Virus record (IMG/VR): IMGVR_UViG_3300020057_000078
Location: 1 to 39,895 of that record
Length of the DNA stretch: 39,895 nucleotides
Source: a virus
Direction: 5' to 3' (one strand)
Part shown: positions 5,979-12,982 of the stretch, piece by piece
How the letters are laid out: each line of letters begins with the position of its first letter
How positions within the stretch are numbered: position 1 is the stretch's first letter
Program-made: the position numbers and the translations under genes
Notes under the pieces: model-generated
Told to the model about the DNA's origin: nothing
The model's input: only the letters and a program-made list of their open reading frames with translations
The model's database searches: none

Positions 5979-6340
5979 AAGAGCGAACAAACACGTCGGA
6001 CCGATTACAACTGATCCCGGAAGGCACGCATTCATTTATGGTGGCTGGAGAAGTGAAGATTTTAAAGGTCGGGCCCAAAAAAGACATGACCATGTACATT
6101 TTCCCTGTTCAATATGCCAAGGGGCTAGGGGAACAGTCTTTTATGGCGAATCAGGCTGGCCCTATTCTGGAATTTTTAGGTGCAAAGAAAATTGGAGAGT
6201 CTCAGTATGAATGGGATACCACTGAATTTGAGGGCAAGGCATTCTTAGCCACTGTCTCTCACTTCATTGATAAGAAGGGCGTTGAACGCTCAGGGATGAA
6301 AGACGTTAAGGCCGTACCTGAAGACAATATTCCATTCTAA
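5975..6340 (+). CDS. SSB-like protein with IPF tail (121 aa)
   Basis: The body is rich in strands (residues 18-100), as expected for an OB-type fold, and the C-terminus ends in acidic residues followed by N-I-P-F, very close to the D-D-D-I-P-F tip by which bacterial SSB recruits repair enzymes. It lies between the RecT-like and exonuclease-like genes with ATGA overlap before and stop/start contact after. It probably coats single-stranded DNA during replication and recombination. It is not clearly homologous to cellular SSB by eye; the DUF669-type phage proteins are an alternative. Confidence 0.55.
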   Translation: MKERTNTSDRLQLIPEGTHSFMVAGEVKILKVGPKKDMTMYIFPVQYAKGLGEQSFMANQAGPILEFLGAKKIGESQYEWDTTEFEGKAFLATVSHFIDKKGVERSGMKDVKAVPEDNIPF

Positions 6341-6993
6341 TGCATAAGCTCGTCACGGACGAAAATAACCGCATTCTTACTGTAGATGGTGAGGGTAAGC
6401 CTCATATTACGCAAGTGCTTGCGGATCTAGGCCTATCAAAGTCATTTGAAGGGGTAGCAGACCTTGAATGGTATGCGACACGCGGCAAGGCCGTCCATGC
6501 TGCTTGTAGATTGATCAATGAGGGGTGCTTAGATGAGAAAAGTGTTGCCGAAGAGATTAAGGGATACGTCTTCGCATACCAGCAATTCATTAAAGAAAAA
6601 CCAATTACAGTCATTGGCTCTGAAATTCCTCTCTATTCCGAACTCCATGACTTCTGTGGAACTTCAGACCTTTTTTGCTTTGTGGAAAACCAAAGATCTG
6701 TTATTGAAATAAAAACCACTTCAAACATTGATCCAGCCGTCGAAATACAGGTCGGAGCGCAAGCCATCCTCTGGGACGAAAACAATCAAACAAAACAAAT
6801 AGAGAAACGCTACGTTCTCCAACTTAAAGCGGATGGCACCTATCGCCTCAAGGATTTAACGCATGTTCCCCCTTATCTGTTTTTAGATGCATTGAAGGTA
6901 TGGCGTTGGAAGCAAACGCATAAACGCACAAAAGCACAAAAGCATAAAAGTATGTCCGCAGAAATTGAAACTTGTAAAGAGATTGCAAAGTAA
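6340..6993 (+). CDS. PD-(D/E)XK exonuclease-like protein, RecB/Cas4 type (217 aa)
   Basis: Catalytic pattern: R-G-K-A-V-H at residues 49-54, G-T-S-D at 107-110 (Asp110), E-I-K at 123-125, and Q-V-G-A-Q near 137-141, which is the RecB-family nuclease order (H, D, E-x-K, Q). Such phage enzymes resect double-strand ends to give the single strand for the annealing protein two genes upstream. The last 30 residues are basic (HKRTKAQKHKS). Starts right at the previous stop. Confidence 0.7.
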   Translation: MHKLVTDENNRILTVDGEGKPHITQVLADLGLSKSFEGVADLEWYATRGKAVHAACRLINEGCLDEKSVAEEIKGYVFAYQQFIKEKPITVIGSEIPLYSELHDFCGTSDLFCFVENQRSVIEIKTTSNIDPAVEIQVGAQAILWDENNQTKQIEKRYVLQLKADGTYRLKDLTHVPPYLFLDALKVWRWKQTHKRTKAQKHKSMSAEIETCKEIAK

Positions 6994-7707
6994 ATGGCTT
7001 GGATTAAATCACACAGTATTTTGTCTCGGAACAGAAAGCTTAACGAACTGGCTTTATCATTGCGAATTAAACCCGTCTACGCAATGGGGCATCTTCACGC
7101 ACTCTGGCACGACGCACTTGAACAGCAGGAAGATGGCGATCTCTCCATGTGGTCCGATGCTTTGATCGCTAAATCCTCGCAATACGACGGCGACGCTCCT
7201 CGGTATGTATCCTTGCTCCAACAAACTGGATGGCTCGACAATCGCTTAATACATAGCTGGCTTGATTACGCTGGAAGATACCTCGAGTCAAAATACCACA
7301 CTAGTAACCCTGAAAAACTGAGAGGGATCTGGGCTAAATATGGCTTAGTCAGACTAAAGTCTGACTGTAGTCCGCCTCTAGTCACGCTAGATAAGACTAG
7401 ATTAGACAAGATAAGAAAAAACAAAACACCGACAAGTTTTTCGTTTGAAACGGTGTGGGAAAACTACCCACGGCGTGATGGGCGAAAAGCAGCACAGCGG
7501 CATTTTGAGGCATCTGTTAAGACCGAAAAAGACTGGCTGGATATACAAAAAGCCCTCAAAAACTACACCAAACAACTCGAACGCGATAGGGTGGAGCCAA
7601 AGTTCATAAAAATGGCCTCCACCTGGTTTAACAATTGGAGAGACTGGGTCGATCATTCGATTGATGTTTCTGCCTCACCAGAGGCCCCCGCATGGATGAG
7701 TCAGTGA
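6994..7707 (+). CDS. Phage replication initiator / replisome organiser (237 aa)
   Basis: The N-terminal 100 residues read as a winged-helix unit (NELALSLRIKPVYAMGHLHALW) that resembles phage replisome-organiser proteins; the C-terminal part has the typical 'FETVWENYPRRDGRKAAQRHFEAS' motif (about 153-176) and a final 'KMASTWFNNWRDW' block. Such proteins bind the origin and hand over the helicase. The helicase gene follows with a 16-base overlap. Start is the ATG immediately after the exonuclease stop. Confidence 0.7.
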   Translation: MAWIKSHSILSRNRKLNELALSLRIKPVYAMGHLHALWHDALEQQEDGDLSMWSDALIAKSSQYDGDAPRYVSLLQQTGWLDNRLIHSWLDYAGRYLESKYHTSNPEKLRGIWAKYGLVRLKSDCSPPLVTLDKTRLDKIRKNKTPTSFSFETVWENYPRRDGRKAAQRHFEASVKTEKDWLDIQKALKNYTKQLERDRVEPKFIKMASTWFNNWRDWVDHSIDVSASPEAPAWMSQ

Positions 7708-8558
7708 CGTTTGAAAACTACTCGGGGCCCGATCGTGTTGTCTCGTCAGTCGTGTTTAATCAGATGCTACAGGACCGTCCTGCAATCCCAAAACACAAAA
7801 TGGGAATTACAGAACTGGATTCTGCACTTGATGGGTTTGAACCCGGAGAGTTAATCGTTATTAGCGGACCAACGGCAATGGGAAAAACTACGTTGTGCGA
7901 TACCATCGTTCAAAATCTGAACAAACAAGATAAAAAGTCTATTTTTTTCACGTTTGAAGTGACCCCCGCAAAGATGATCCAAAATCACAAAGACCCAGAG
8001 AATTGCGTTTATTTGCCTCTTGAACATAAAGCCATGGATTTGAACTGGCTTAGAGACAGGGTCGATGAAGCTATCGCGAAATACAAAGTGACAGCGGTTT
8101 TTATCGACCATCTGCACTATGTTATTGACATGACAAGCAATCGAAATATGAGCCTGGAAATCGGAGCCACGATGAGGTTTTTAAAGCGTGACGTGGCCTT
8201 GGCTCTTAGTATTCCTGTCTTTATCGTGTGCCATGCTTCAAAGGTGCCTTTTGACCAAGAGCCCTCGATGGCACATCTGCGCGATTCAAGCTTCGTTGCT
8301 CAGGAAGCCGACACCGTTCTGATTGTGTTTAGACGCTTCGACAAAGACTTCATGGGAAAACCACAAAAAACGATGTTACAGGGACTCTCGACAATAAAAA
8401 TTGACAAAGCTCGGCGAACGGGAGCTATGGGCGTAAAAATAAAAGTGAGAAAGGATGGAAATAAGCTTGTCCCCTCTATTGATGAACCAGAAGAAAATGA
8501 CAGTTCAGAACTTACGACAAGAGTTGAAAAAAAGAGTTACAGATATGGAGCCTATTAG
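7692..8558 (+). CDS. DnaB-type replicative helicase core (288 aa)
   Basis: Walker A G-P-T-A-M-G-K-T at residues 59-66, Walker B V-F-I-D-H at 136-140, and a downstream 'FIVCHASK' strand plus 'HLRDSSFVAQEADTVLIVFR' match the RecA-like motor of DnaB helicases. There is no primase-binding N-terminal domain, so it is about 170 residues shorter than DnaB. It should unwind the fork with the initiator encoded just upstream. The first 35 residues may dock to partners. Confidence 0.8.
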   Translation: MDESVTFENYSGPDRVVSSVVFNQMLQDRPAIPKHKMGITELDSALDGFEPGELIVISGPTAMGKTTLCDTIVQNLNKQDKKSIFFTFEVTPAKMIQNHKDPENCVYLPLEHKAMDLNWLRDRVDEAIAKYKVTAVFIDHLHYVIDMTSNRNMSLEIGATMRFLKRDVALALSIPVFIVCHASKVPFDQEPSMAHLRDSSFVAQEADTVLIVFRRFDKDFMGKPQKTMLQGLSTIKIDKARRTGAMGVKIKVRKDGNKLVPSIDEPEENDSSELTTRVEKKSYRYGAY

Positions 8559-8787
8559 CGTGGATGAAATGGAAATGGTCAATACGTTTTCACGGATGGA
8601 AACGATGAAAAAAAATACACGCGAAATGACTGCATTTTTATTTGGAGATCTTCCCCCCTCTACTCATGAAGCGTGTGATGTTTATGACCACCTTGCGATT
8701 GATTGGGTTTACGGAAGCCAGTTGGAATGGGCAGGATCTTTACCGGAAAAACAGACAAACAAAATTCTTGCTTCGATAGTTAAATGA
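8545..8787 (+). CDS. Small unknown protein after the helicase (80 aa)
   Basis: The frame is open from 8455, but the ATG at 8545, which overlaps the helicase stop by 14 bases, gives the normal spacing of this cluster. The sequence is acidic at first (VDEMEMVNTF), then helical with W-V-Y-G and W-A-G-S segments. It might be a helicase-associated factor by position only. Start uncertain (8482 is an alternative). Confidence 0.5.
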   Translation: MEPISVDEMEMVNTFSRMETMKKNTREMTAFLFGDLPPSTHEACDVYDHLAIDWVYGSQLEWAGSLPEKQTNKILASIVK

Positions 8788-9053
8788 ATTTTGTTCTTAA
8801 AAAAAGGTTAACAAAATGCGATTACGTCACAAGGAAAGTCTTCGAAGATTTAAAGCCCATTATGCGTTTAGCAGAACCCTATGGCTGGTTGGCCGAATCT
8901 GTGGATGGCTTGGCGAAAAGTTTATCAGTCTCTCGCTCTATGCTTTATCGGTCTCTTGCAACGCTAAAAAAGAACGGAATTCTGCGGCAGGGGAAATCGA
9001 GCCTTTATTGCCCCTTCATTGTTGCGGAAATAACGGGCAGAGTGAATCAGTGA
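8784..9053 (+). CDS. Winged-helix DNA-binding protein (89 aa)
   Basis: A clear helix-turn-helix lies at about residues 44-68 (LAKSLSVSRSMLYRSLATLKKNG) and is followed by a short wing (ILRQGKSSLY). Possible roles are a transcription regulator of the early-to-late change or an origin-binding factor. Coupled by ATGA to the preceding gene and by GTGA to the next. No sensor domain is present. Confidence 0.6.
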   Translation: MNFVLKKRLTKCDYVTRKVFEDLKPIMRLAEPYGWLAESVDGLAKSLSVSRSMLYRSLATLKKNGILRQGKSSLYCPFIVAEITGRVNQ

Positions 9054-9214
9054 AGCCTGAGCTGACTTGTCCTTCCTGTAAACGCAAGGTGGATGAACTG
9101 AGAGAGGTTGTGGCAATGGATGGACCGCTCTGGATAAAAGCCATTCGTTGCGTCGACTGTATGGATATCGCGCTGGAACACCTCTACCAGCTTGAACAGT
9201 TTAGAGAAAACTGA
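9050..9214 (+). CDS. Small zinc-ribbon-like protein (54 aa)
   Basis: The GTG at 9050 overlaps the previous stop (GTGA), which sets the start; the longer open frame upstream is a shadow of the winged-helix gene. C-P-S-C at residues 7-10 and C-V-D-C at 34-37 form a two-pair zinc site. Helical end. Function unknown. Confidence 0.55.
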   Translation: MKPELTCPSCKRKVDELREVVAMDGPLWIKAIRCVDCMDIALEHLYQLEQFREN

Positions 9215-9339
9215 TGCGTCATAAACACAAATGCCCTAAATGCCGTAATCGTTTCTTCTGCCTGAATCCTAATTGCGAAAGAGTTCTTGGAAATCCGCTC
9301 TGTAAACGGTGCTGGAATAAGATTGTGAAGCAACAGTGA
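9214..9339 (+). CDS. Very small multi-Cys zinc-finger protein (41 aa)
   Basis: ATG at 9214 overlaps the previous stop (TGATG) and its own stop overlaps the next GTG (CAGTGAG). Cys at residues 7, 10, 16, 21, 30 and 33 (C-P-K-C, C-x4-C, C-x-x-C) and a high Lys/Arg/Asn content fit a compact zinc module. Supported by coupling on both sides. Confidence 0.55.
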   Translation: MRHKHKCPKCRNRFFCLNPNCERVLGNPLCKRCWNKIVKQQ

Positions 9340-9740
9340 GCGCGAAATCTAAAGGAAATCAGTTTGAAATTGAGGCAAAGAACCAGCTTGAAATGAGCGG
9401 CTGGCAAGTGTTTCGTTGTCACCGTAAACCCATATTTATGAAGGGTCGCATGATTACAAAAGGGGCCGATATCTTTGGCTGCGACCTCGTGGCTAAGAAA
9501 CTAGGGGAAAAATCCAGGTGGATTCAGGTTTCAGTGATCGGGGCACGTTCCGCAAAAGTCAAGCAGGTCCTGATTTTCCCATGGACTCTGGAATATGAGC
9601 AGGTCGAACTGTGGTTAAGGGTTAAGGGTAATAAGAATTTCAGGAAGTTCATGCTGATGAAAGACGGCTATGGCGAACTCGAATTTGTTGAGTATGTCGG
9701 TCGGGATATGTCGACTGATAATAATGAAATTAAGAACTGA
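9336..9740 (+). CDS. Holliday-junction-resolvase/endonuclease-fold protein (134 aa)
   Basis: The start is the GTG at 9336. K-G-N-Q-F-E at residues 6-11, then G-W-Q-V-F-R, G-A-D-I-F-G-C-D (Asp45 and Asp50) and W-I-Q-V-S (62-66) follow the order of archaeal Hjc/VSR-type PD-(D/E)XK proteins. The usual E-x-K is replaced by Q-V-S, so activity is in doubt or the lysine has moved. If active it could resolve recombination intermediates before packaging. Last gene of the tightly coupled replication unit. Confidence 0.55.
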   Translation: MSAKSKGNQFEIEAKNQLEMSGWQVFRCHRKPIFMKGRMITKGADIFGCDLVAKKLGEKSRWIQVSVIGARSAKVKQVLIFPWTLEYEQVELWLRVKGNKNFRKFMLMKDGYGELEFVEYVGRDMSTDNNEIKN

Positions 9741-9843
9741 TTTTGTCTCTGGTAGTTTTTGGGATGTTCCGAAAAGGCCACCGTTGTCTCGTGCGCTTTC
9801 CAATTCGGATATGGACATCCCTCATATTTCCCCGTATCCGTAG
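9724..9843 (+). CDS. Possible very small protein (39 aa)
   Basis: A frame starting inside the end of the resolvase-like gene gives M-K-L-R-T-D-F-V then a Pro/Ser/Asp-rich tail. No good ribosome site is visible. An alternative frame at 9764-9919 is very Arg-rich and less likely. Weakly supported; the interval 9741-9919 may be non-coding. Confidence 0.25.
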   Translation: MKLRTDFVSGSFWDVPKRPPLSRALSNSDMDIPHISPYP

Positions 9844-9919
9844 GCACCGTTCCCGTCCGGCAGATGGGCGTTGTTCACTAAATGCGCTACTTGAGAAGCG
9901 GATGCGGGGATTCATTTGA

Positions 9920-9991
9920 GAGTCAGAAGTGTTGCCGGTAGCACGACAGTCTCCAAAACTGTGGGACAGGGTTCGACTCCCTGCTGGCTCG
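9920..9991 (+). tRNA. tRNA-Trp (anticodon CCA)
   Basis: A 72-base cloverleaf can be folded by hand: acceptor arms 9920-9926 and 9984-9990 pair over seven positions with one G-T, the D arm is GTG/CAC with GG in its loop, the anticodon stem is ACAGT/ACTGT around CTCCAAA (anticodon CCA), and the T arm is CAGGG/CCCTG around TTCGACT. The discriminator base is G, as in bacterial tRNA-Trp. No CCA end is encoded. It stands alone between the replication unit and the duplicated genes. Confidence 0.85.
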
Positions 9992-10024
9992 ATTTTCAGA
10001 AGTCAAAATAAAAGGAGGATACAA

Positions 10025-10033
10025 ATGAGATGA
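10025..10033 (+). other. Two-codon minigene ATG-AGA-TGA behind a perfect Shine-Dalgarno
   Basis: AGGAGG at 10013-10018 is best spaced (6 bases) for the ATG at 10025, whose frame is only Met-Arg-stop and overlaps the next gene's ATG at 10030. Such minigenes are known in lambda bar regions to trap tRNA. Here it may couple or dampen translation of the next gene. Confidence 0.4.
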
Positions 10034-10218
10034 AAAAGTTATCCGTTACAACGGAAGAACGGTTTTTGATAGAGAGTGTCAAACAGCGTGCTATTCGTGA
10101 CAGTGGCCGCATTTATAAGGACGCACCAACCCTCAGAGAATCCTACTTGGGGTGGGAATCATGGCGTATGGCTGATCTGGCTGAAAGATTGGCGGATGAA
10201 TTGGAGGCTAAACCATGA
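10030..10218 (+). CDS. Small unknown protein (62 aa)
   Basis: Highly charged helical protein (TTEERFLIESVKQRAIRDSGRIYKDAP) with two Trp near residues 42 and 45. AGGAGG lies 11 bases upstream, a rather long gap since the minigene start comes first. Overlaps the following gene by ATGA. No family recognised. Confidence 0.55.
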   Translation: MKKLSVTTEERFLIESVKQRAIRDSGRIYKDAPTLRESYLGWESWRMADLAERLADELEAKP

Positions 10219-11190
10219 TTATCAATCGGAAATGGCTGGAACGTCATAATGCGTGCAATAACGGCAAAGAATGGTTTCTTGCTCAGAGAATTACAGATCC
10301 AGTCGACGGACTGATAAACCTGATTCAGAACGACAAACTAGACTGGGCAAATTGGCTCATCTTGCGTGTGATGACCAAACACCAGTGTTTGGCCTATAAG
10401 ATATTTTCAGCTGAGCAAGTGCTACCTATTTATGAGGCAAAACATCCAAAGGAACTAGAGCCACGCAAGGCTCTTGAGGCTGCAAAGGCTGTATTGGTGA
10501 ATGATACGGAGAAGACAAGAAGGGCAGCCGCCGCCTACATTGCCTACGCCAACTACGCATCATCCACTTACGCCGCCGACCCCGTAGCCGACTACGCATG
10601 GCACGCCGCCTACGATTACGTCTACGCCCACACCGCAGCCGCCGCCATCAACGCCAAAAAACAGATGCACCTTAAAATCCTGAACTATGGGGTGAGTTTA
10701 TTGGAGGAGGAACCATGATTATCAATCGGAAATGGCTGGAACGTCATGATGCGTGCAGTGACGTCAAAAAATGGTTTCTTGCTCAGGGAATTACAGATCC
10801 AGTCGACGGACTGATAAACCTGGTTCGGAACGACAAAATAGATTGGGCAAATTGGCTCATCGTGCGTGTAATGACCTGGCCACAGTGTTTGTCCTATTCG
10901 ATATTTTCAGCTGAGCAGGTGCTACATATTTATGAGGCAGAAAATCCAAAAGATCTACTGTTGCGCAAGGCGATTACGGCTGCAAAGACTGTATTGGCGA
11001 ATGATACGGTGGCGACAAGAAGGGCAGCCAACGCATCAGCCTACTCCTCAGCCGACGCATCAGCCGACTACGCCTACGCCGCCGACGCCAACACATCAGC
11101 CGCCGTCGCCGACAACGCCGCCGTCGCCGCCAAAAAACAGATGCAGCTTAAAATCCTGAGCTATGGGCTGAGTTTATTGGAGGAGGAATT
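10203..11190 (+). repeat. Tandem duplication of about 500 bp
   Basis: Two consecutive units (about 10203-10702 and 10702-11190) share their ribosome site, start, N-terminal domain and last 50 bases, differing mainly in the Ala-coding tract. It is the source of the two paralogous genes. Confidence 0.8.
10215..10718 (+). CDS. Duplicated Ala-rich-tail protein, copy A (167 aa)
   Basis: The first 95 residues form a conserved domain starting M-I-I-N-R-K-W-L-E-R-H-N-A-C with E-W-F at about 19-21, a start seen in many phage and bacterial hypothetical proteins. Residues about 98-145 are an Ala/Tyr/Asp-rich stretch, then a conserved end (KKQMHLKILNYGVSLLEEE). The next gene is a tandem paralogue: ends and N-terminal domain match closely, the Ala-rich part does not. 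Overlap ATGA on both sides. Function unknown. Confidence 0.65.
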   Translation: MIINRKWLERHNACNNGKEWFLAQRITDPVDGLINLIQNDKLDWANWLILRVMTKHQCLAYKIFSAEQVLPIYEAKHPKELEPRKALEAAKAVLVNDTEKTRRAAAAYIAYANYASSTYAADPVADYAWHAAYDYVYAHTAAAAINAKKQMHLKILNYGVSLLEEEP

Positions 11191-11194
11191 GTGA
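10715..11194 (+). CDS. Duplicated Ala-rich-tail protein, copy B (159 aa)
   Basis: Paralogue of the preceding gene with the same N-terminal domain (about 80 percent alike by eye) and the same C-terminal helix, but a shorter and differently ordered Ala/Ser/Asp/Tyr tract (residues about 106-140). The tract is GC-rich and made of degenerate GCC-GAC and GCA-TCA units, unlike the AT-richer flanks, so it likely changes by slippage or recombination. Function unknown. Confidence 0.65.
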   Translation: MIINRKWLERHDACSDVKKWFLAQGITDPVDGLINLVRNDKIDWANWLIVRVMTWPQCLSYSIFSAEQVLHIYEAENPKDLLLRKAITAAKTVLANDTVATRRAANASAYSSADASADYAYAADANTSAAVADNAAVAAKKQMQLKILSYGLSLLEEEL

Positions 11195-11520
11195 GTGACT
11201 GCAAACACTGCGGCAGTTCCGTAGCGGAGGCTGTGCAAACCGCCCTGGAAGATCCTGATGCGAAGATATTTGGGCTCACCAAAAAACAGATTCTCGAACT
11301 GGAAAGATGGCGCACTATGAAGAATATCCCTCTTCTGTGGGTGGATCATTATTTGAGTACGAATACGAAGGCAGCCGTTCGATTTGCCCGTCAGGAAGCT
11401 TTTCAGGAAATGCTGCGAATTGGTGACGACAACATGCCGGAACTGAACGATATCCACCCACAGTTAAAACGTTTTTTAGAACTCATTCGATCCCGCGCCA
11501 AACAAGAGGAGAACGCATGA
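11191..11520 (+). CDS. Small unknown protein with N-terminal C-x-x-C (109 aa)
   Basis: GTG start at 11191 in a GTGA overlap, behind GGAGGA. Residues C4 and C7 form a lone C-K-H-C pair, then a helical body with W-V-D-H-Y near 50-54 and a basic end. It may be a small regulator; no family recognised. Confidence 0.5.
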   Translation: MSDCKHCGSSVAEAVQTALEDPDAKIFGLTKKQILELERWRTMKNIPLLWVDHYLSTNTKAAVRFARQEAFQEMLRIGDDNMPELNDIHPQLKRFLELIRSRAKQEENA

Positions 11521-11768
11521 TTCCTTTGACATTCACAGACGAAGATTTAAGGCTAATGAAAAAAGCATTAGACGGGAAAGACTATATCCCGGAAGTCTGG
11601 ACGACCGATATTTCAGCCCTCATTGCCAGGCTGGAAGCGGCTGAGAAGGTAGTCGCCTGCCACATTCTCCTGGAACGAGAGATGATTAATTACGACTCGT
11701 TTATGTCGAACCTCAAAGCCTGGCGCGAGGTGGCTGGGAAACAACCAAAAGGCCAGAACGCTACTTGA
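11517..11768 (+). CDS. Small unknown protein, last gene of the rightward arm (83 aa)
   Basis: Coupled by ATGA. An acidic start with T-D-E-D-L-R-L-M-K-K-A-L, then a helix 'ALIARLEAAEKVV', typical of small phage ead/ea-type proteins ('LIARLEAAE' is common in these). It ends inside the last codons of the opposite-strand holin-like gene (8-base overlap). Confidence 0.5.
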   Translation: MIPLTFTDEDLRLMKKALDGKDYIPEVWTTDISALIARLEAAEKVVACHILLEREMINYDSFMSNLKAWREVAGKQPKGQNAT

Positions 11769-12024
11769 TGACCTGTGTGGATGTCTTGTTTAGAACAATG
11801 CCAACTGCGCCCAAAAGCGAGTAAATAAACGGGGGGATGTTCGGGAATCCAAAATACACGGCTGCCGACTCATACGCCCCGATCAGAACAATTGCAACCC
11901 CGTTCCAAATGCGTTTTGATGTGTACCAGTTTTTCGATCCAACTAACCGTGTTTCTGCCATATCATTCTCCAATTTTATTTTGCTCTTAATGAACCTTCC
12001 TGCAATCCACGCAAACAATTTCAT
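11761..12024 (-). CDS. Holin-like membrane protein (87 aa; or 66 aa from 11961)
   Basis: Two hydrophobic spans at about residues 42-60 and 64-78 follow an 'SKNWYTSKRIW' segment, a familiar start of small phage holins. A good ribosome site (GGAG) precedes an internal ATG at 11961 (66 aa), while the upstream ATG at 12024 overlaps the previous stop (TAATG); dual starts, as in holin/antiholin pairs, are possible. It is the last gene of the late arm. Role in host lysis is inferred from topology and place. Confidence 0.55.
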   Translation of the reverse strand: MKLFAWIAGRFIKSKIKLENDMAETRLVGSKNWYTSKRIWNGVAIVLIGAYESAAVYFGFPNIPPFIYSLLGAVGIVLNKTSTQVIK

Positions 12025-12272
12025 TACTTAGACTTAATCGCAGCTGCATCAATCGCCGCCTGAATGTCTGCATTGTCTCCGGTGATGTTCGCCGATATTG
12101 CGCTGATCGCCGCCACTTCTGCCGAGAAGTCCTCCGCGTTGGGAATAATCTCGATCTTTGCAATCAGATCATTAACCGCCGTAATCAACTGCCCCACTTG
12201 GGCCTTGTCTGCTGTGATCGTCGCGTCTAATTCCGAAATTGCTGCCTGTAATTCAACGAGTGTCTGTGCCAT
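12024..12272 (-). CDS. Small helical late protein (82 aa)
   Basis: The start is the ATG at 12272 behind AAGGAG; the frame continues upstream to 12350 with a hydrophobic stretch, but that start has no ribosome site. The product is Ala/Ile/Asp-rich with heptad-like spacing (LVELQAAISELDATI, LITAVNDLIAKI), so coiled-coil is likely. Placed between holin-like and signal-peptide genes. If the longer start is used it would be a membrane-anchored coiled coil like an inner spanin. Confidence 0.5.
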   Translation of the reverse strand: MAQTLVELQAAISELDATITADKAQVGQLITAVNDLIAKIEIIPNAEDFSAEVAAISAISANITGDNADIQAAIDAAAIKSK

Positions 12273-12346
12273 GTTTTTGTTGCTCCTTTTATTTTGTTCA
12301 CTGATAAGAACCAGTGCTGATATTACAGTGAAAAACAAAATGTAAA

Positions 12347-12982
12347 TCACGGTAGTATTTTAGGCGGTATCCCACCCCGTTGCGTGATGGTGCTTTTAAT
12401 AACATCATACCCGGTCAGGCACCCCTCTAGAAATGCGTTGGCAGTGCCTGTTTGATTCGTTTTATAGCCTCCGCACGTATTCGTTGACGAAGCATCGACC
12501 TTGTAGAAATTGATTAGTTGAAGGTTTGAATAGCGTTCTTCTTCCATCCCCATCACAAACCCATATGTCATGCAGCGATCAACCGCTGTCGCATTGGCAA
12601 TAGGAGAGCTGATAATCGGCGGTGAATAGTTTGTGTTTTTACCTAAAACAGTCAGGGCAAACGTATTTGCGAAAAATGGACTCTTAACTAAAGTCGCTTT
12701 ATATTGGGCTGTTGCAGAAGCAATGAATTCTGATTCAAGCGTGGCCGCCGAAGTCGAGAAGTAAACGTTAACGGTTGCTTCTGCCGAGGCTGAAAAGAAT
12801 AATCCGGCCCAGATAAATAGTAAACGACGAATCGTTTTATTCTTCTTTTGTCCGAGTTTTTTGTTACCCCGCATAAGCAACGGCAAAATGAAACATTTGG
12901 GTCTAAAAAAAAATGAACCCCATCCGAACAGCATAGAACTTTCAAAAGCAGAGTCGGTCCAACCTTTATCGTTTCCATTCAT
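12347..12982 (-). CDS. Exported or membrane-anchored late protein (211 aa)
   Basis: The ATG at 12982 has GGAG eight bases upstream and overlaps the previous stop. A basic stretch (residues 38-53) then 'LLFIWAGLFFSASAEA' look like a Sec signal with cleavage near residue 67; an inner start at 12874 would place it at the N-terminus, but has no ribosome site. The mature part has three Cys and an Asn/Thr-rich sequence. It is one of four late products with export signals. Unknown role; could be a lysis or cell-surface protein. Confidence 0.5.
   Translation of the reverse strand: MNGNDKGWTDSAFESSMLFGWGSFFFRPKCFILPLLMRGNKKLGQKKNKTIRRLLFIWAGLFFSASAEATVNVYFSTSAATLESEFIASATAQYKATLVKSPFFANTFALTVLGKNTNYSPPIISSPIANATAVDRCMTYGFVMGMEEERYSNLQLINFYKVDASSTNTCGGYKTNQTGTANAFLEGCLTGYDVIKSTITQRGGIPPKILP

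Noticed and set aside
9764-9919. Arg-rich 51-codon frame before the tRNA
   Set aside because: Very basic, no ribosome site, ends right at the tRNA; probably chance.
9920-9991. tRNA gene as an attachment site
   Set aside because: No integrase or recombinase gene is present and no second partial tRNA copy was noticed in the window.
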